A DNA stretch of 64,000 nt from Chlorocebus sabaeus (lineage: Eukaryota; Chordata; Mammalia; Primates; Cercopithecidae): assembly GCF_047675955.1 (NCBI RefSeq), contig NC_132917.1:11130501-11194500 (forward strand). Reading direction: 5' to 3'. The notes under the pieces are model-generated. The model worked only from the letters and a program-made list of their open reading frames with translations, had not been told where the DNA came from and did not search any database. The position numbers were made by a program, and so were the translations under genes. Positions 48,842 to 60,854 of the stretch are shown here, in pieces (position 1 is the stretch's first letter; each line of letters opens with the position of its first letter).

Positions 48842-49845
48842 ATAAAACACAAACAACAACAACAACAACAACAACAAAAACCCCGAGCAATAACAAAACT
48901 TCATCGCTTTCCGAGGCAGTTCTTTCCTCAAATCTACTCTAAATGAACCTTTCAATTCTTCAACTTCAGATGGCATTGTTTCAAGTCCCCTGAGCACCAT
49001 ACCCCTTGAGTATATCCTATCAATATGCTTTATTTTTTTTTTTTTGAGATAGAGTCTCACCGTCACCCAGGCTGGAGTGCAGTGGCACGATCTCGGCTCA
49101 CTGCAACCTCCGCCTCCTGGGTTCAAGAGATTTTGCCTGTCTCATCCTCCCGAGTAGCTTGGGACTACAGGTGCGTGCCACCAAGCCCGGTTAATTTTTT
49201 ATATTTTTAGTAGAGATGGGGTTTCACCATGTTAGCCAGGATGGTCTCAAACTCCTGGCCTCAGGCGATCTGCCTGTCTCGGCCTCCCAAAGTGCTGGGA
49301 TTACAGGTGTGAGCCACTGCGCCTGGCCCCAGTATGCCTTTTCTAAGACAGGGAAACAGGTTTCTGATTCCACAAGTAAGGAGCTTGGAAATCACCATCC
49401 ATCCTAACAACAAATAAAATGCTGAAGAGACTGAAAAACCAACAGTTCTTCTTGAATCCAAAAGACAGGTGAGGACACCAAACAAACCACTGACCCCAAA
49501 CTGGAGAGACAAACAAATAGCCATGGCTACAAGATCCAGGATTCACAAGCAGAAATTGCCACGGGAACCAGTGCTGAGGTAGGAAAATCTCAGCTGTAAC
49601 TGACAAATTGCTGGGGGCTAAGTGGTGGTCAAGTCAGAGAATTAAAAAGTTGAAAGGGACCCAGTTATAGGTGAGCCTCCACACCTTTACAGATTTTATA
49701 TCCAAGAGCTCGACCAGAGTCTCACAGTAAATACTGGAGAAAAATCCCCTCACACTTCCAAGAGGGTTAAAGGGAAAGGAACATTTTGAAACATGCCACA
49801 GCATTCGCTTCTTAACAAGGCCTGCCCTCCAGATTTAATCAGAAC
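48842..49845. repeat. Left arm of a large inverted repeat
   Basis: This segment (minus its private Alu at 49030-49328) is the reverse complement of 52483-53461. Bases 49355-49765 match the other arm exactly (411 bp). One mismatch at 49766 is followed by identity to about 49814. The part left of the Alu (48880-49020) differs from its partner at about one base in ten. Confidence 0.93.
49030..49328 (-). mobile_element. Alu inserted in the left arm
   Basis: Minus-oriented AluS-like copy with T-run at about 49031-49043, flanked by 'atatgcttt' and 'gtatgcctttt', an imperfect target duplication. The right arm keeps the uninterrupted site (caatatgccctttaaaacag on its complement), so the insertion came after the arms existed. 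Confidence 0.92.
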
Positions 49846-50930
49846 ATAACGGAACTTGGGGAAGGTTAATACACAACTCCAGCCCACACTAGCCATCCTA
49901 TGACTCAGAAGCACGTTTGAAGTTCACAGTATAGAGGCATAGGGATTCACCGAGACCTAATCATAAGACTACAGAACACTGCCCACAAGATTGTAGAACC
50001 TGAGACTATAGGAAACATTGCCTGTCTCTACACCTTATATTACTAAAGACCTATTTACACAAGTTCCTTTTACTCAATGTGTCATGTCCAGCTATCAAGG
50101 AAAAGTTACAAGGCATACTAAAAGGCAGGACAAAAAATTTTGAAGAGACTACTAGTAAGTATTAGAAGCAAATATGGTAGGAACATTAAAATTATCAAAC
50201 CAGCAATTTAAAAGAACTTTGATTAATATGCTAATGGATAAAATAGCATGCATGAATAGAGTGGGGATGTGAGTACAGAGATAGAAATCCTAAGGAACAA
50301 CTGAAAGTAAATTCTAGAGATCAAAAACACTTTAACGGAAATGAAAAGTGCCTTTGATAGACTTATTGCTAGACTGGACATGTTGATAAAAAAAATCTCT
50401 AAGTTTCAGGGTATATCAATAGGTACACCCAAAACTGAAAGCATGTAGAGGGAAGACTGAAAAAAAAATCAGAATAGAATTATCACAGAACCATTGAACC
50501 ACTAGAAAAGGTGTAAAATATGTGTAATGGGAATACAAGAAGAAGAAAAAAACAACAGAAAAAACATTTGAAATAATAGTGAAAATTTCCCCCAAATTGA
50601 TGTCAGACACCAAACCACAGATCCAGAAAGCCCAAAGAACACAAAGCAGAATAAATGTCTTAAAACGTTACATTTAGAAATACCATTTTCAAACTATAGA
50701 AAACCAAGCATAAGAAAAAACCTGAAAGCCAAGAGAAGAAAAAGCCAAACAAACCACATTTTACCTATACAGGAACAAAGATAAGAATTTTATCTGACTT
50801 CTCCTCAAAAACCATGCAAGCAAAAAGAGAGTGGAATAAAATATTTAAAGTGTTGAGAATAAAAAGGAAAGCAAAATTACCAACCTAGAACTCTGCACTT
50901 TAGGAAATTATCCTTCAAAAGTTACGGGGT

Positions 50931-51218
50931 GGCTGGACGCAGTGGCTCATATGTAATCCTGGCACTTTGGGAGGCCAAGGTGGGAGGATTGGTTGAGGCC
51001 AGGAGTTTGAGACCAGCCTGGGCAACATAGTGAGATCCTATCTCTACAAGAAAATTAAAAATATTTAGCCATATGTGGTGGCATATTCCTGTAGTCCCAG
51101 CTACTCTTGGAGGCTGAAGTGGGAGGATTGCTTGAGCCTGGCAAGTCAAGGCTCCTGTGAGCCATGACCATCCCACTTTACTCCAGTCTGGGTGACAGAG
51201 CAAGACCCCATCTCTTAA
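50931..51218 (+). mobile_element. AluJ-like element
   Basis: Plus-oriented diverged Alu from 'ggctggacgcagtggctcat' to 'gcaagaccccatctctt' inside old L1 text. Confidence 0.9.
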
Positions 51219-51447
51219 TGAAAAAGCACACAAACACAAATGATGAGAGAGGATTCTGAAAAGAGAGGGAGTAAGAAGCAAGAGGAATCTCTTTCTTTAC
51301 CTGGACAACAATCACACTGGCAGAATATGTCTTATATCCAAAGAAACAGGAAAATATATACAGGCCATTCAAAGAAAACAAAAATAAATCAAAAGAAACA
51401 GTCCTTGAAAAAGACCTGATGGCCGGTATGGCTGATCCATTCAAAAA

Positions 51448-51448
<1 letters not shown>

Positions 51449-51481
<33 letters not shown>

Positions 51482-51775
51482 AGAGGGAGTCTTGCTCTAT
51501 CACCCACGCTGCAGTGTAGTTGTGCAGTCTTGGCTCACTGCAACCTCCACCTCCCAGTTCAAGCGAGTCTCACGCCTCAGCCTTCCGAGTAGCTAGGATT
51601 ACAGACGCCTGTCACCACACCTGGCTAGTTTTTATGTTTTTATAGAGACGGGTTTTGCCATGTTAGCCAGGCTGGTCTCAAACTCCTGACCTCAGGTGAT
51701 CCGCCTGCCTCAGCCCTCAGCCCTCAGCCTCCCAAAGTGCTGGTATTACAGGCATGAGCCACCACTCCTGGCCCA
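51449..51775 (-). mobile_element. Alu element with 31-base T-run, minus orientation
   Basis: T-run at about 51450-51480 then an inverted Alu. A small tandem duplication 'cagccctcagccctcagcc' lies near 51712-51730. Ends 'accactcctggcc'. Confidence 0.9.
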
Positions 51776-52482
51776 TACAAAGACTTTAAAACAGCTATCC
51801 AAAAGATGCTCAAAGAACTAAAGGAAGATGTAGAGAAAGTCACGAAAGTGATGTATGACCAATATGAAAATATCAGTAAACAGACAAAAAAAACATAAAA
51901 AGAAACAAAAAAATTTCTAGAGCTGGAAAGTACAATAACTGAAATAAAAAACACTAGGAGTCAAAGGGGCAGATTTGAGCAGGCAGAAGAATCAGCAAAC
52001 TTGTATATAGAGAAATGAAGATTACTGAGTCTGAGGAACAAAACAGACTGAACAGAGTCATGTAAGTAGGACACATTCAAATGGAACAAAATATGTACTG
52101 TGGGAGTATCAGAAGGAGAAGAAAGAGACAGAACATTTGAATGGGTGAAAACTCCCAAATTTTGATGAAAGGCATGAATATCTAAGAAAGTCAACAAAAT
52201 CCAACTAAAATGAACTTGAACTCAAGGAAATCTACAATGAGAAATCTTACTGTCAAACTTTTGAAAATTACAAAGATAATTTGAAAGCAGCAAAAGAGAA
52301 GTCATTGTCATATAAAGAATCGTCAGTAGATTATGAATAGATTTCTCATCAGATATTTCAGAGGCCAGGAGACGGTGAGCCAATATATTCAAAGGGCTAA
52401 CAGGAAAAAATGTCAACTATGAATCCAGACACACACACACACACGGACACAGCAAAATTGTTAAATACACACACACACAGAG

Positions 52483-53461
52483 TAAAACTGTTAAATCCGG
52501 AGGGCTGACCTTAAGAAGCGAATGCTGTGGCATGTTTCAAAATGTTCCTTTCCCTTTAATCCTCTTGGAAGTGTGAGGGGATTTTTCTCCAGTATTTACT
52601 GTGAGACTCTGGTCGAGCTCTTGGATATAAAATCTGTAAAGGTGTGGAGGCTCACCTATAACTGGGTCCCTTTCAACTTTTTAATTCTCTGACTTGACCA
52701 CCACTTAGCCCCCAGCAATTTGTCAGTTACAGCTGAGATTTTCCTACCTCAGCACTGGTTCCCGTGGCAATTTCTGCTTGTGAATCCTGGATCTTGTAGC
52801 CATGGCTATTTGTTTGTCTCTCCAGTTTGGGGTCAGTGGTTTGTTTGGTGTCCTCACCTGTCTTTTGGATTCAAGAAGAACTGTTGGTTTTTCAGTCTCT
52901 TCAGCATTTTATTTGTTGTTAGGATGGATGGTGATTTCCAAGCTCCTTACTTGTGGAATCAGAAACCTGTTGCCCTGTTTTAAAGGGCATATTGATAGCA
53001 TATACTCAAGGGGTATGGTGCTCAGGGGACTTGAAACAATGCCATCTGAGGTTGAAAGGACTGAAAGGTTCAGGGCCGGGCGCAGTGGCTCACGGCTGTA
53101 ATCCCAGCACTTTGGGAGGCTGAGGCGGGTGGATCACAAGGTCAGGAGATCGAGACCATCCTGGCTAACACGGTGAAACTCCATCTCTACTAAAAATACA
53201 AAAAATTAGCAGGGTGTGGTGGCAGGCTCCTGTATTCCCAGCTACTCGGGAGGCTGAGGCAGGAGAATTTTAGTGAGCAGTGAGCAGAGATCACACCACT
53301 GCACTCCAGCCTGGGTGACAGAGCGAGACACCATCTCAAAAAAAAAAAAAAAAAAAAAAGAATTGAAAGGTTCATTTGGAGTAGATCTGAGGAAAGGACT
53401 GCCTTGGAAAGTGACGAAGCTTTGTTATTGTTTGACTGGGTTTTTTGGTTGTTGTGTTTTC
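52483..53461. repeat. Right arm of a large inverted repeat
   Basis: Inverted partner of 48842-49845, placed inside old L1 ORF1 text (L1 sequence breaks near 52430 and resumes at 'gtgaagacattaccagataa'). Bases 52561-52971 are identical to the left arm. A private AluY-like copy sits at 53074-53360. Short CA-rich duplicated units precede the arm at 52430-52495. Confidence 0.93.
53074..53360 (+). mobile_element. AluY-like element inserted in the right arm
   Basis: Plus-oriented Alu with AluY-type 'gatcacaaggtcaggagatc' and a deletion in the right monomer. Flanked by 'ctgaaaggttca' and 'attgaaaggttca', a target duplication. The left arm has the empty site. Confidence 0.92.
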
Positions 53462-53910
53462 CCCAAACTGACAGGAAAGTGAAGACATTACCAGATAAAA
53501 ATTAAGGGAGCTTGTTACCAGTAGACCTGACCTGCAAGAAATGGTCAATGAAGTCCTACAGGGTGAAATGAAAATACACTGTTTAAACAGTAAGTTGATG
53601 TCATGTGAAATAGAAATCTCAATAAAGGTAAATACACGCACAATTATAAAGTCCAGTATTATTGTAATAATGGTTTATAATTGCACTTTTTGCTTTCTAC
53701 ATGATTTAAAAGGCCAATACTTATTTTTAAATTATTAATCTAAAAGTTAGCATTATTGAAACTTTGGTTCATAAACCCATTTTGTTCTATATAAAAAATT
53801 GATGCATTTAAAGTGATTAGTTTATGGTTTGGGGCACATAATAAATAAAGAGGTAATTCTGTGACAGCAACTGGAAAGGGTGAGGGCAGAGCTGCTAAAG
53901 CAGCAGAGCT

Positions 53911-54196
53911 GGCCGGCTGCAGTTGTTCACGCCTATAACTCTCTAGCACTTTGGGAGGCCGAGGCAGGTGGATCATCTGAGGTCAGGAGTTTGAGACCAG
54001 CCTGGCCAACATGGTCTCTGCTAAAAATACCAAAATTAGCCAGGCATGGTGATGGGCACCTGTAATCCCAGCTACTTGGGAGGCTGAGGCAGGGAAATCA
54101 CTTGAACAGGGGAAACGGAGGTTGCAGCGAGTTGAGATGGTGCCACTGCACTCCAGCCTGGGCAACACAGCAAGACTCTGTCTCAGAAAAAAAAAG
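53911..54196 (+). mobile_element. Alu element
   Basis: Plus-oriented Alu with a small deletion in the left monomer ('catggtctctgctaaaaata'). Confidence 0.9.
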
Positions 54197-55966
54197 TAGA
54201 GTTACTGTATATTCTTGAAGCTAACCTGGTATAAATTGACATCTGAATTTTTATAAGTTTAGGGTGTTAAATGTAATGCCTATGGTATCTACAAAGAAAA
54301 CAGAATACATACAAAAGGAACTGAGAAAGGAATTTAAACATATCACTATAAGAAAATCAACTGAACACAAAAGCCAAGAGAAATGCAGGAAATAAGGGTC
54401 AAAAAAAAAAAAAAAAGGTTTTACAACATACAGAAAACAAATAGCAACATAATAGAAATAAATTATTCTTCCCAGTAATGACATTCAATGTAAGTGAATT
54501 AAACTCTCCCATCAAAAGACAGAGACTGGCAGAATGAATTAAAAAAAGATCCATCTATGTGTTGTCCATAAGATAATCACTTGAGATCCAAAGACACAAA
54601 CTGATTGACAGTGAAAGGATGGAAAAAGTAACCAAAAGAGAGCAAAAATGGCTATACTAATATCAGACCGAACAGACTTTAAATCAATAAAGGTTACAAG
54701 AAACAAAGAAGGATATTATATCTTAATAAAAAGTTCAATAGTGTAAGAAGACATAGCAATTACAATCATTTATACACCTAGTAACAGACCATCAAAATAT
54801 ATGAAGCAAAAACAGAAAGAACTGAGGGAGAAATAGACAGCTCTATAACAACAGTTGCAGACTTTAATTCTCTATTATCACTTAATAGAATGGAGTATGG
54901 AAATACAGTAAGGAAACAGAGGACTTAATACAATAAACTAACTAGATCTTAGGGATATATACAGAACACATAATAACATATATAATAAACTCAAGCGCAC
55001 ATGGGACCTTTTCCAAGATAGAGCATATGTCAGGCCACAGATTAGGTCTCAAAAGATTTAAAAAGACAGATATACAAAGTATATTTTGCAACTACAATGG
55101 GATGAAGTTAGAAATCGATAAAAGAACTAAAATGAGAAAATCCACAAAAACATGGAAATTAAACAACACACAAATAACCAACGAACAAATAAGACATCAG
55201 AAAATATTCCAGAGACAAATGAAAACAACACAACAAAAACTTACGGAATACAGCAAAAGTAGTATACGTGAGAAATTTATAGCTATAAATGCTTACATTA
55301 AAAAACCAAGAATGACCTGAAATTAACAACTAAACTTTACAATTTAAGAAACTAGAAAGAGAAAAACAAACTAAACCCAAAGCCATCAGAAGCAAGGAAA
55401 TAATAAAGATTAGAGCAAAGATAAAATAGAGAACACAAAAACACACACAAAAAAAAAAGAAAGAAAGAAAAAAATCAATGAAACCAAAAGTTGGTTATTT
55501 GAAACAATCCAAAAGAGTCACACACCTCTGGCTAGATGAACTAACAAAAAAAACAGAGAATACTCAAATTATTAAAATCAGAAATAAAAGTGGGGACACT
55601 ACTATCCACTTTACGAAAATGAAAATGATTAAGAGAGTACTCTGACCAATTTTACATCAACAAATAAAATAACCTAGATAAAACAGACAAATTCCCAGAA
55701 ACACAATATCTACCAAGACTAACTCAAACAAAAAACCAGAAAATATAATTAGACCTACAATTAGTAAAGAGATTGATTCAGTAACCAAAACTTTCCTGAC
55801 ATAGAAAAGCTCTTTACCTAATGGCTTCACTGGTGAGTTCCATCAAATATTTCAATAACATCAATCATTCTCATACTTCTCCAGAAAACTGAAGAGGAAG
55901 GAACACCTCCTAACTCATTCTATGAGGTCAGCATTACCCTGATACCAAGGGCAGATAAAGACATCA

Positions 55967-56594
55967 CAGTAGTCCCCTCTTACCCTCAGGAAATATATTC
56001 CAAGACCCCAGTGATTATCTGAAACCATGGAGAGTACTGAATCCTACATATATTGTTTTTTCCTATACATACATATCTATTATAAAGTTCAATTTATAAA
56101 CTAAGCACAGTAAAAATAAAGAATCATAAGAACAGGCCAGGAGCAGTGGCTCACGTCTGTAATCCCAGCACTTTGGGAGGCTGAGGTGGGCGGATCCCCT
56201 GAGGTCAGTTTAAGACCAGCCTGGCCAACATGGTGAAACCCCGTCTCTACTAAAAATACAAAAATTAGCTGGGCATGGTGGCAGGCGCCTGTAATCCCAG
56301 CTACTCGGGAGGTTGAGGCAGGAGAATCGCTTGAACCCAGGAGGTGGAGGCTGCAGCGAACTGAGATCGCGCCATTGCACTCCAGCCTGGTGGACAACAG
56401 CGAGACTTCATCTCAAAAAAAAAAAAAAAAAAAAAAAAAGAATAAGAACAATTATAACAATATACTTTAATAGAAGCTATATGAATATGGTCTCTCTTTC
56501 AAAATACTTTATTGTATATAATATTTTCAGACTTTGGTTGACTGCAGGCAACTGAAACTTTGAAAGCAAAACTACAGGTAAGGGCAGCTGACTG
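55967..56594. mobile_element. Tigger-type DNA transposon nested in L1, carrying an Alu
   Basis: Begins 'cagtagtcccctcttaccct' and ends 'gggcagctgactg', short inverted ends, with 'tttttcctatacatacatat' and 'acaattataacaatatactt' inside. L1 ORF2 text ('gggcagataaagacatca' / 'tacaagaaaacaaaact') resumes directly around it. The Alu at 56135-56440 sits within it. Non-coding remnant. Confidence 0.82.
56135..56440 (+). mobile_element. Alu nested in the Tigger element
   Basis: Plus-oriented AluS-like copy with a long A tail. 'agaatcataagaac' before and 'agaataagaac' after form an imperfect target duplication. Confidence 0.92.
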
Positions 56595-56857
56595 TACAAG
56601 AAAACAAAACTACCAACCAGTTTCATTTCTGAAAATTAATAGATTCTCAACAAATTACTAGCAAACTGAAATCAGCAGTATATTAAAAGGTTTGCACATC
56701 ATGACCAAGTGTGATTTATTCCTAGAATCCAAGGATGGTAAAAATGTGAAAATCAATGACTGTATTAAACCACATTAACAGAATAAAGGGAAGCAACACA
56801 TAATCATTTTAATTGAGGGAGAAAACACATTTCACAAAATTCACCACTCTTCTTTTC

Positions 56858-57149
56858 TTTTTTTTTTTGAGACAGAGTCTTGCTCTGTCACCTAGGCTGG
56901 AGTACAGTGGTGCAATCTCAGCTCACTGCAACCTTCACCTCCTAGAGTCAAGCGATTCTCCTGCCTCAACCTTCCTAGTAGCTGGGATTACAGGCGCCTA
57001 CTACCACGCCCGGCTAATTTTTGTATTTTTAGAAGAGACGGGGTTTCACCACCTTGACACGGCTGGTCACAAACTCCTGACCCCAGGTGATCTGCCCGCC
57101 TCAGCCTCCCAAAGTGCTGGGATTATAGGCGTGAGCCACCGGGCCGGCC
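56858..57149 (-). mobile_element. Alu element, minus orientation
   Basis: T-run then an inverted AluS-like body ending 'caccgggccggcc'. Inserted in old L1 ORF2. Confidence 0.92.
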
Positions 57150-58099
57150 TCAACATTCTTTCATTATTTTAAAAAAGAAAACACTCAACAAACCAGGAGT
57201 AAAAGAAAACCACCTCAACATAATAAACGACTATGTGAAACACCCAACGTGAATATCATACTCAATAGTGAAAGTCTGAAAGTTTTTCCGCCAAGATAAA
57301 GAACAAAAAAGGCTTCTGCCACTTCTAGTCAACACAACACTGGAAGTTCTAGCCAGAGAAATTAGATAATAAAAAATTAATAAAACTACCTTTGTCCATA
57401 AATGATTTATGATCTTTTATGTAGAAAATCCTAGTTTCCAACTCCCAAAAAATGTATTAGAATAAGTAAGTTAGGCAAAATTGCAGCATACGAAGTCAAC
57501 ACTCAAAAGTCTATTATATTTCTATACACTAAAAATAATCTAAAATGAAAATTACAAAAACAATTCCATTTACAATAACATCAAAAAGAACATTTAGGAA
57601 TTAACTTAATCAAAAGAGACATATAATAAAAACTACAAAACACAGCTAAAAAGAATTAAAGAAGACACAAGTAAATGGAATCCAGTCCCCGTTAACAGAC
57701 TGGAAGACTTAATATTGTTAAAATGACCATTACCCAAAACAACCTAGAGTCAATGCAAACCCTGTAATTCTAATGATGTTTCTTGCAAAAATAGAAATAG
57801 AGGAAATAAGTGAAAGTAAAACAGAAACTGTTATTTTCATTTTCTTAATTGATCTAACAAATAAATTCGTTCAAAATAGTAACAGCAACAATATATTCAG
57901 TAGTGTATGCTTGTCTGTATGTGTACTGGTGTGTGTATGTATGTATACATATATCTATATGCACAAAATGAATAACAGCAATGATAGATGTAAGAGGAGG
58001 AAGGAATTAGGATTATTTTGTTATTATAAGGTATTTTACACCCCCTGTGAGGTGGTACGCTGTGATTCGAAAGTGGACTTGAATAAACTGTGAGTATAT

Positions 58100-59060
58100 T
58101 TTATTTTTTCATGTTTTTATTAATAGACTTTATTTTTTAGAACAGTTTTAGGTTTACAGAAAAACCGAATAGGGTACAAAAATTTACTCTATACTCCCTG
58201 TCCCCTTCTCTTTTTCAGTTTCCTCTAATATTAACATATTAGAGGAATGCATTGGTGTAGTACATTTGTTACAACTCATAAAGCAATATTCATACATTGC
58301 TATTAACTAAGTCCAGAGTTCACATTAGGGTTCACTATTTGTGCTATACAATTCCATGGCCTTGGCAGACAAAATGTTATGTATCCACCAGGGTAACAGA
58401 CAGAATAGGTTCACTGCCTTACAAATCCCCTGTGCTCTACCCATTCACTCCTTCCCAACCTTCTGGCAACCACCAATCTTTTTTTTCCCCATAGCTTATA
58501 GGTTATTGGGGTACAGGTGTCGTTTAGTTACGTGAGTAAGCTCTTTGATGGTGATGTGTGAGATTTTGGTGCACCCATCCCCCAAGCAGTATACACTGCA
58601 CCCTATTTGTAGTCTTTTATCCCTCACACCCCTCCCATCATTCCCCCCAAGTCCCCAAAGTTCACTGTATCATTCTTATGCCTTTGCGTCCTCATAGTTC
58701 AGCTCCCAAATATCAGTGAGAACATACGATGTTTGGTTTTGCATTCCTGAGTTACTTCACTTCAACTAATAGTCTCCAATCTCATCCAGGTCACTATGAA
58801 TGCTGTTAATTCATTCCTTTGTATGGCTGAGTAGTATCCCATCATATACACATACCACAATTTCTTTAACCACTCGTTGACTGATGGGCATTTGGGTTGG
58901 TCCCAAGATTCTGCAATTGTGAACGGTGCTGCTATAAACATGTGTGCAAGTATCTTTTTCGTATGACTTCTTTTCCTCTGGGTAGCAAGCACTAATCTTT
59001 TCTGCTTCCAAAGTTGTCTTTTTCCAGAATGTCTTATGGAATCATAGAGCATGATTTACA
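58100..59060 (-). mobile_element. L1M-type 3' fragment split by a younger L1
   Basis: Reverse-oriented old L1 3' text ('tttttagaacagttttaggt', 'gtacatttgttacaactcat', 'cacattagggttcactattt', 'ttcactgccttacaaatccc') to 58480, resuming at 58990 with 'tttttccagaatgtcttatg'. Confidence 0.75.
58482..58990 (-). mobile_element. Primate L1 (L1PB or old L1PA) 3' end nested in L1M
   Basis: Minus-oriented: T-rich start, 'gttattggggtacaggtgtc', 'gagattttggtgcacccatc', 'ccccaagtccccaaagttca', 'gaacatacgatgtttggttt', 'tggctgagtagtatcccatc'. Flanked by ACCAATCTTT (58472-58481) and ACTAATCTTT (58991-59000), a near-identical target duplication. 5'-truncated. Confidence 0.9.
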
Positions 59061-59094
59061 GACAGGATTCCTTCATTTAGCACTTAAGGTTCCT

Positions 59095-59757
59095 TTCACA
59101 AAACTTTTATTTTTTAATTGACAAAAACTGCATATATTTACGGTGTTCAACGTGTTGTTTTGAAGTAAGTATATGCTGTAGAATGGCTAAAACCAGCTAA
59201 TAAACATGTAAGCATTACCTCACATACTTTTAATTTTTTGTGTTGAGAACACTTAAAATCTATTCTCTTAGAGATTTTTCAAAAATACATTATTAACTAC
59301 AGTCACTATGTTGTACCATAAATCTAACTTATTCCTTCCATCTAACTGAAATTTTGTATCCTTTGACAAAGATCTCCCTAGCTCTTGGTAACCACCATTC
59401 TATTCTCTACTTCCATGAACTCAGCATTTCTGGATTCCACATATAAGTGAGATTATGTGGTATTCTCCTTTCTGTGCCTGGGCTAATTTCACTTAACATA
59501 AGATCCTCCAATAATCAATTATTTATATTGTTCCAAATGACAGGATTTCTTTCTTTTTGTAAGGCTAAATAGTATTCCATTGTGTATACACACCATATTA
59601 TCTTTCTCTATCCATTGTGAGGCATTTAGGTTGATTCCGTATCTTGGCTATTATGAATAATAATGCTGCAATGAACATGAGAATGCAGATACCTCTACTA
59701 AAGACTGATTTCACTTCCTTTAGATATATACCTACTAGTGGAATTGCTGGATTGTAA
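59095..59757 (-). mobile_element. L1M-type 3' fragment
   Basis: Reverse-oriented LINE text: 'ctcttggtaaccaccattct', 'ccacatataagtgagattat', 'agtattccattgtgtataca', 'tggaattgctggattgtaat'. Confidence 0.85.
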
Positions 59758-59772
59758 TGGTAGTTTTATTTT

Positions 59773-60058
59773 ATTTTTGTTTCTTAAGACAGAGTCTCAC
59801 TCTGTCGCCCAGGCTGGACAGCAATGGCGTGATCTTGGCTCACTGCAATCTCTGCCTCCTGGGTTCAAGCGATTCTCCCACCTCAGCCTCCGAAGTAGCT
59901 GGGATTGCAGATGCCTACCACCACGCCTGGCTAATTTTTTGCATTTTTAGTAGAGATGGGGTTTCACCATGCTGGCCAGGTTGGTCTCGAATTCCTGACC
60001 TCAGGTGATCCACCTGCCTTGGCCTCTCAAAATGATGTTAATGCCACTGCACCCGGCC
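59773..60058 (-). mobile_element. Alu element with target-site duplication, minus orientation
   Basis: Inverted Alu; GGTAGTTTTATTTT precedes it and GGTGGTTTTATTTT follows it. Confidence 0.92.
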
Positions 60059-60599
60059 GGTGGTTTTATTTTTAATTTTCTCAGATATGTAAATAAATAT
60101 TTAAAACTCTAGGGCAAACACTAAAAAAAAGCAAAAAAAAAAAAAAAGTATACAAACACTAAAAAAAGCAAAAAAAAAAAGTATAAACAATCTGCTAAGA
60201 AAGGAGAGAAATGAAATCACATTAAATGATCAATTAAAACCACAAAAGACAGAAAAAGAATGGAAGACAAAAATAGGAACAAGAATATAGGCAACAAAAG
60301 AAAACAACAACAAATATGGTAATAGTAATTCAACTATATCAACAATCACTTTGAATGTCAGAAGTCTAAATGGACCAATTAAAAAACAGAGATTGAGTGA
60401 ATCAAGAAAAAAGACCCAACGATATTTTGTTTACCAGAAACTCACATTAAATATAAAGACACATATAGATGAAAAGTAGATGGATGGAAAAAAATATATA
60501 CCATAACACTAATCAAAAGAAAGGAGAAGTAGCTATGTTAATTTCAGATGAGCAAACTCCAAAGCAAGGAAAGTTACCAGGGATAAAAAAGGGCATTAC

Positions 60600-60854
60600 T
60601 TGGGAGGCCGAGACGGGCGGATCACGAGGCCAGGAGATCAAGACCATCCTAGCTAACCCAGTGAAACCCCGTCTCTACTAAAAAATACAAAAAACTAGCC
60701 GGGCGAGGTGGCTGGCGCCTGTGGTTCCAGCTACTCGGGAGGCTGAGGCAGGAGAATGGCATAAACCCGGGAGGCGGAGCTTGCAGTGAGCTGAGATCCG
60801 GCCACTGCACTCCAGCCTGGGCAACAGAGCGAGACTCCGACTCAAAAAAAAAAA
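60600..60854 (+). mobile_element. 5'-truncated AluYRa-like element
   Basis: Starts inside the left monomer at 'tgggaggccgagacgggcgg' and carries 'aactagccgggcgaggtgg' and 'gagatccggccactgcac'. AAAAAAGGGCATTAC at 60585-60599 recurs ending at 60863, so the truncation happened during insertion. Little diverged. Confidence 0.92.

Larger units (their letters stand above)
48842..57800 (+). mobile_element. Old L1 (L1M-type), nearly complete 5' half, heavily interrupted
   Basis: Plus-strand L1 order is visible: 5'UTR (about 48842-50100), ORF1-region text (50100-50930, 51230-51450, 51778-52430, 53462-53650), an intergenic part, then decayed ORF2 from about 54390 ('gcaaaaatggctatactaat', 'aatcaataaaggttacaaga', 'gggatgaagttagaaatcga', 'atacacctagtaacagacc', 'ttgcagcatacgaagtcaac'), ending near 57800 short of the ORF2 end. 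Interruptions are several Alus, a Tigger and an inverted copy of its own 5'UTR at 52483-53461. Many stops; inactive. Confidence 0.7.

Noticed and set aside
49343..49606. Identical 84-residue frames at 49343-49606 (-) and 52720-52983 (+), suggesting a duplicated gene
   Set aside because: The identity comes from the inverted repeat at DNA level (all positions equally conserved, not just coding ones), and the sequence is L1 5'UTR. No protein family recognised.
55027..55320. 97-codon plus-strand frame resembling a polymerase protein
   Set aside because: It is a broken piece of L1 ORF2, not a separate gene.
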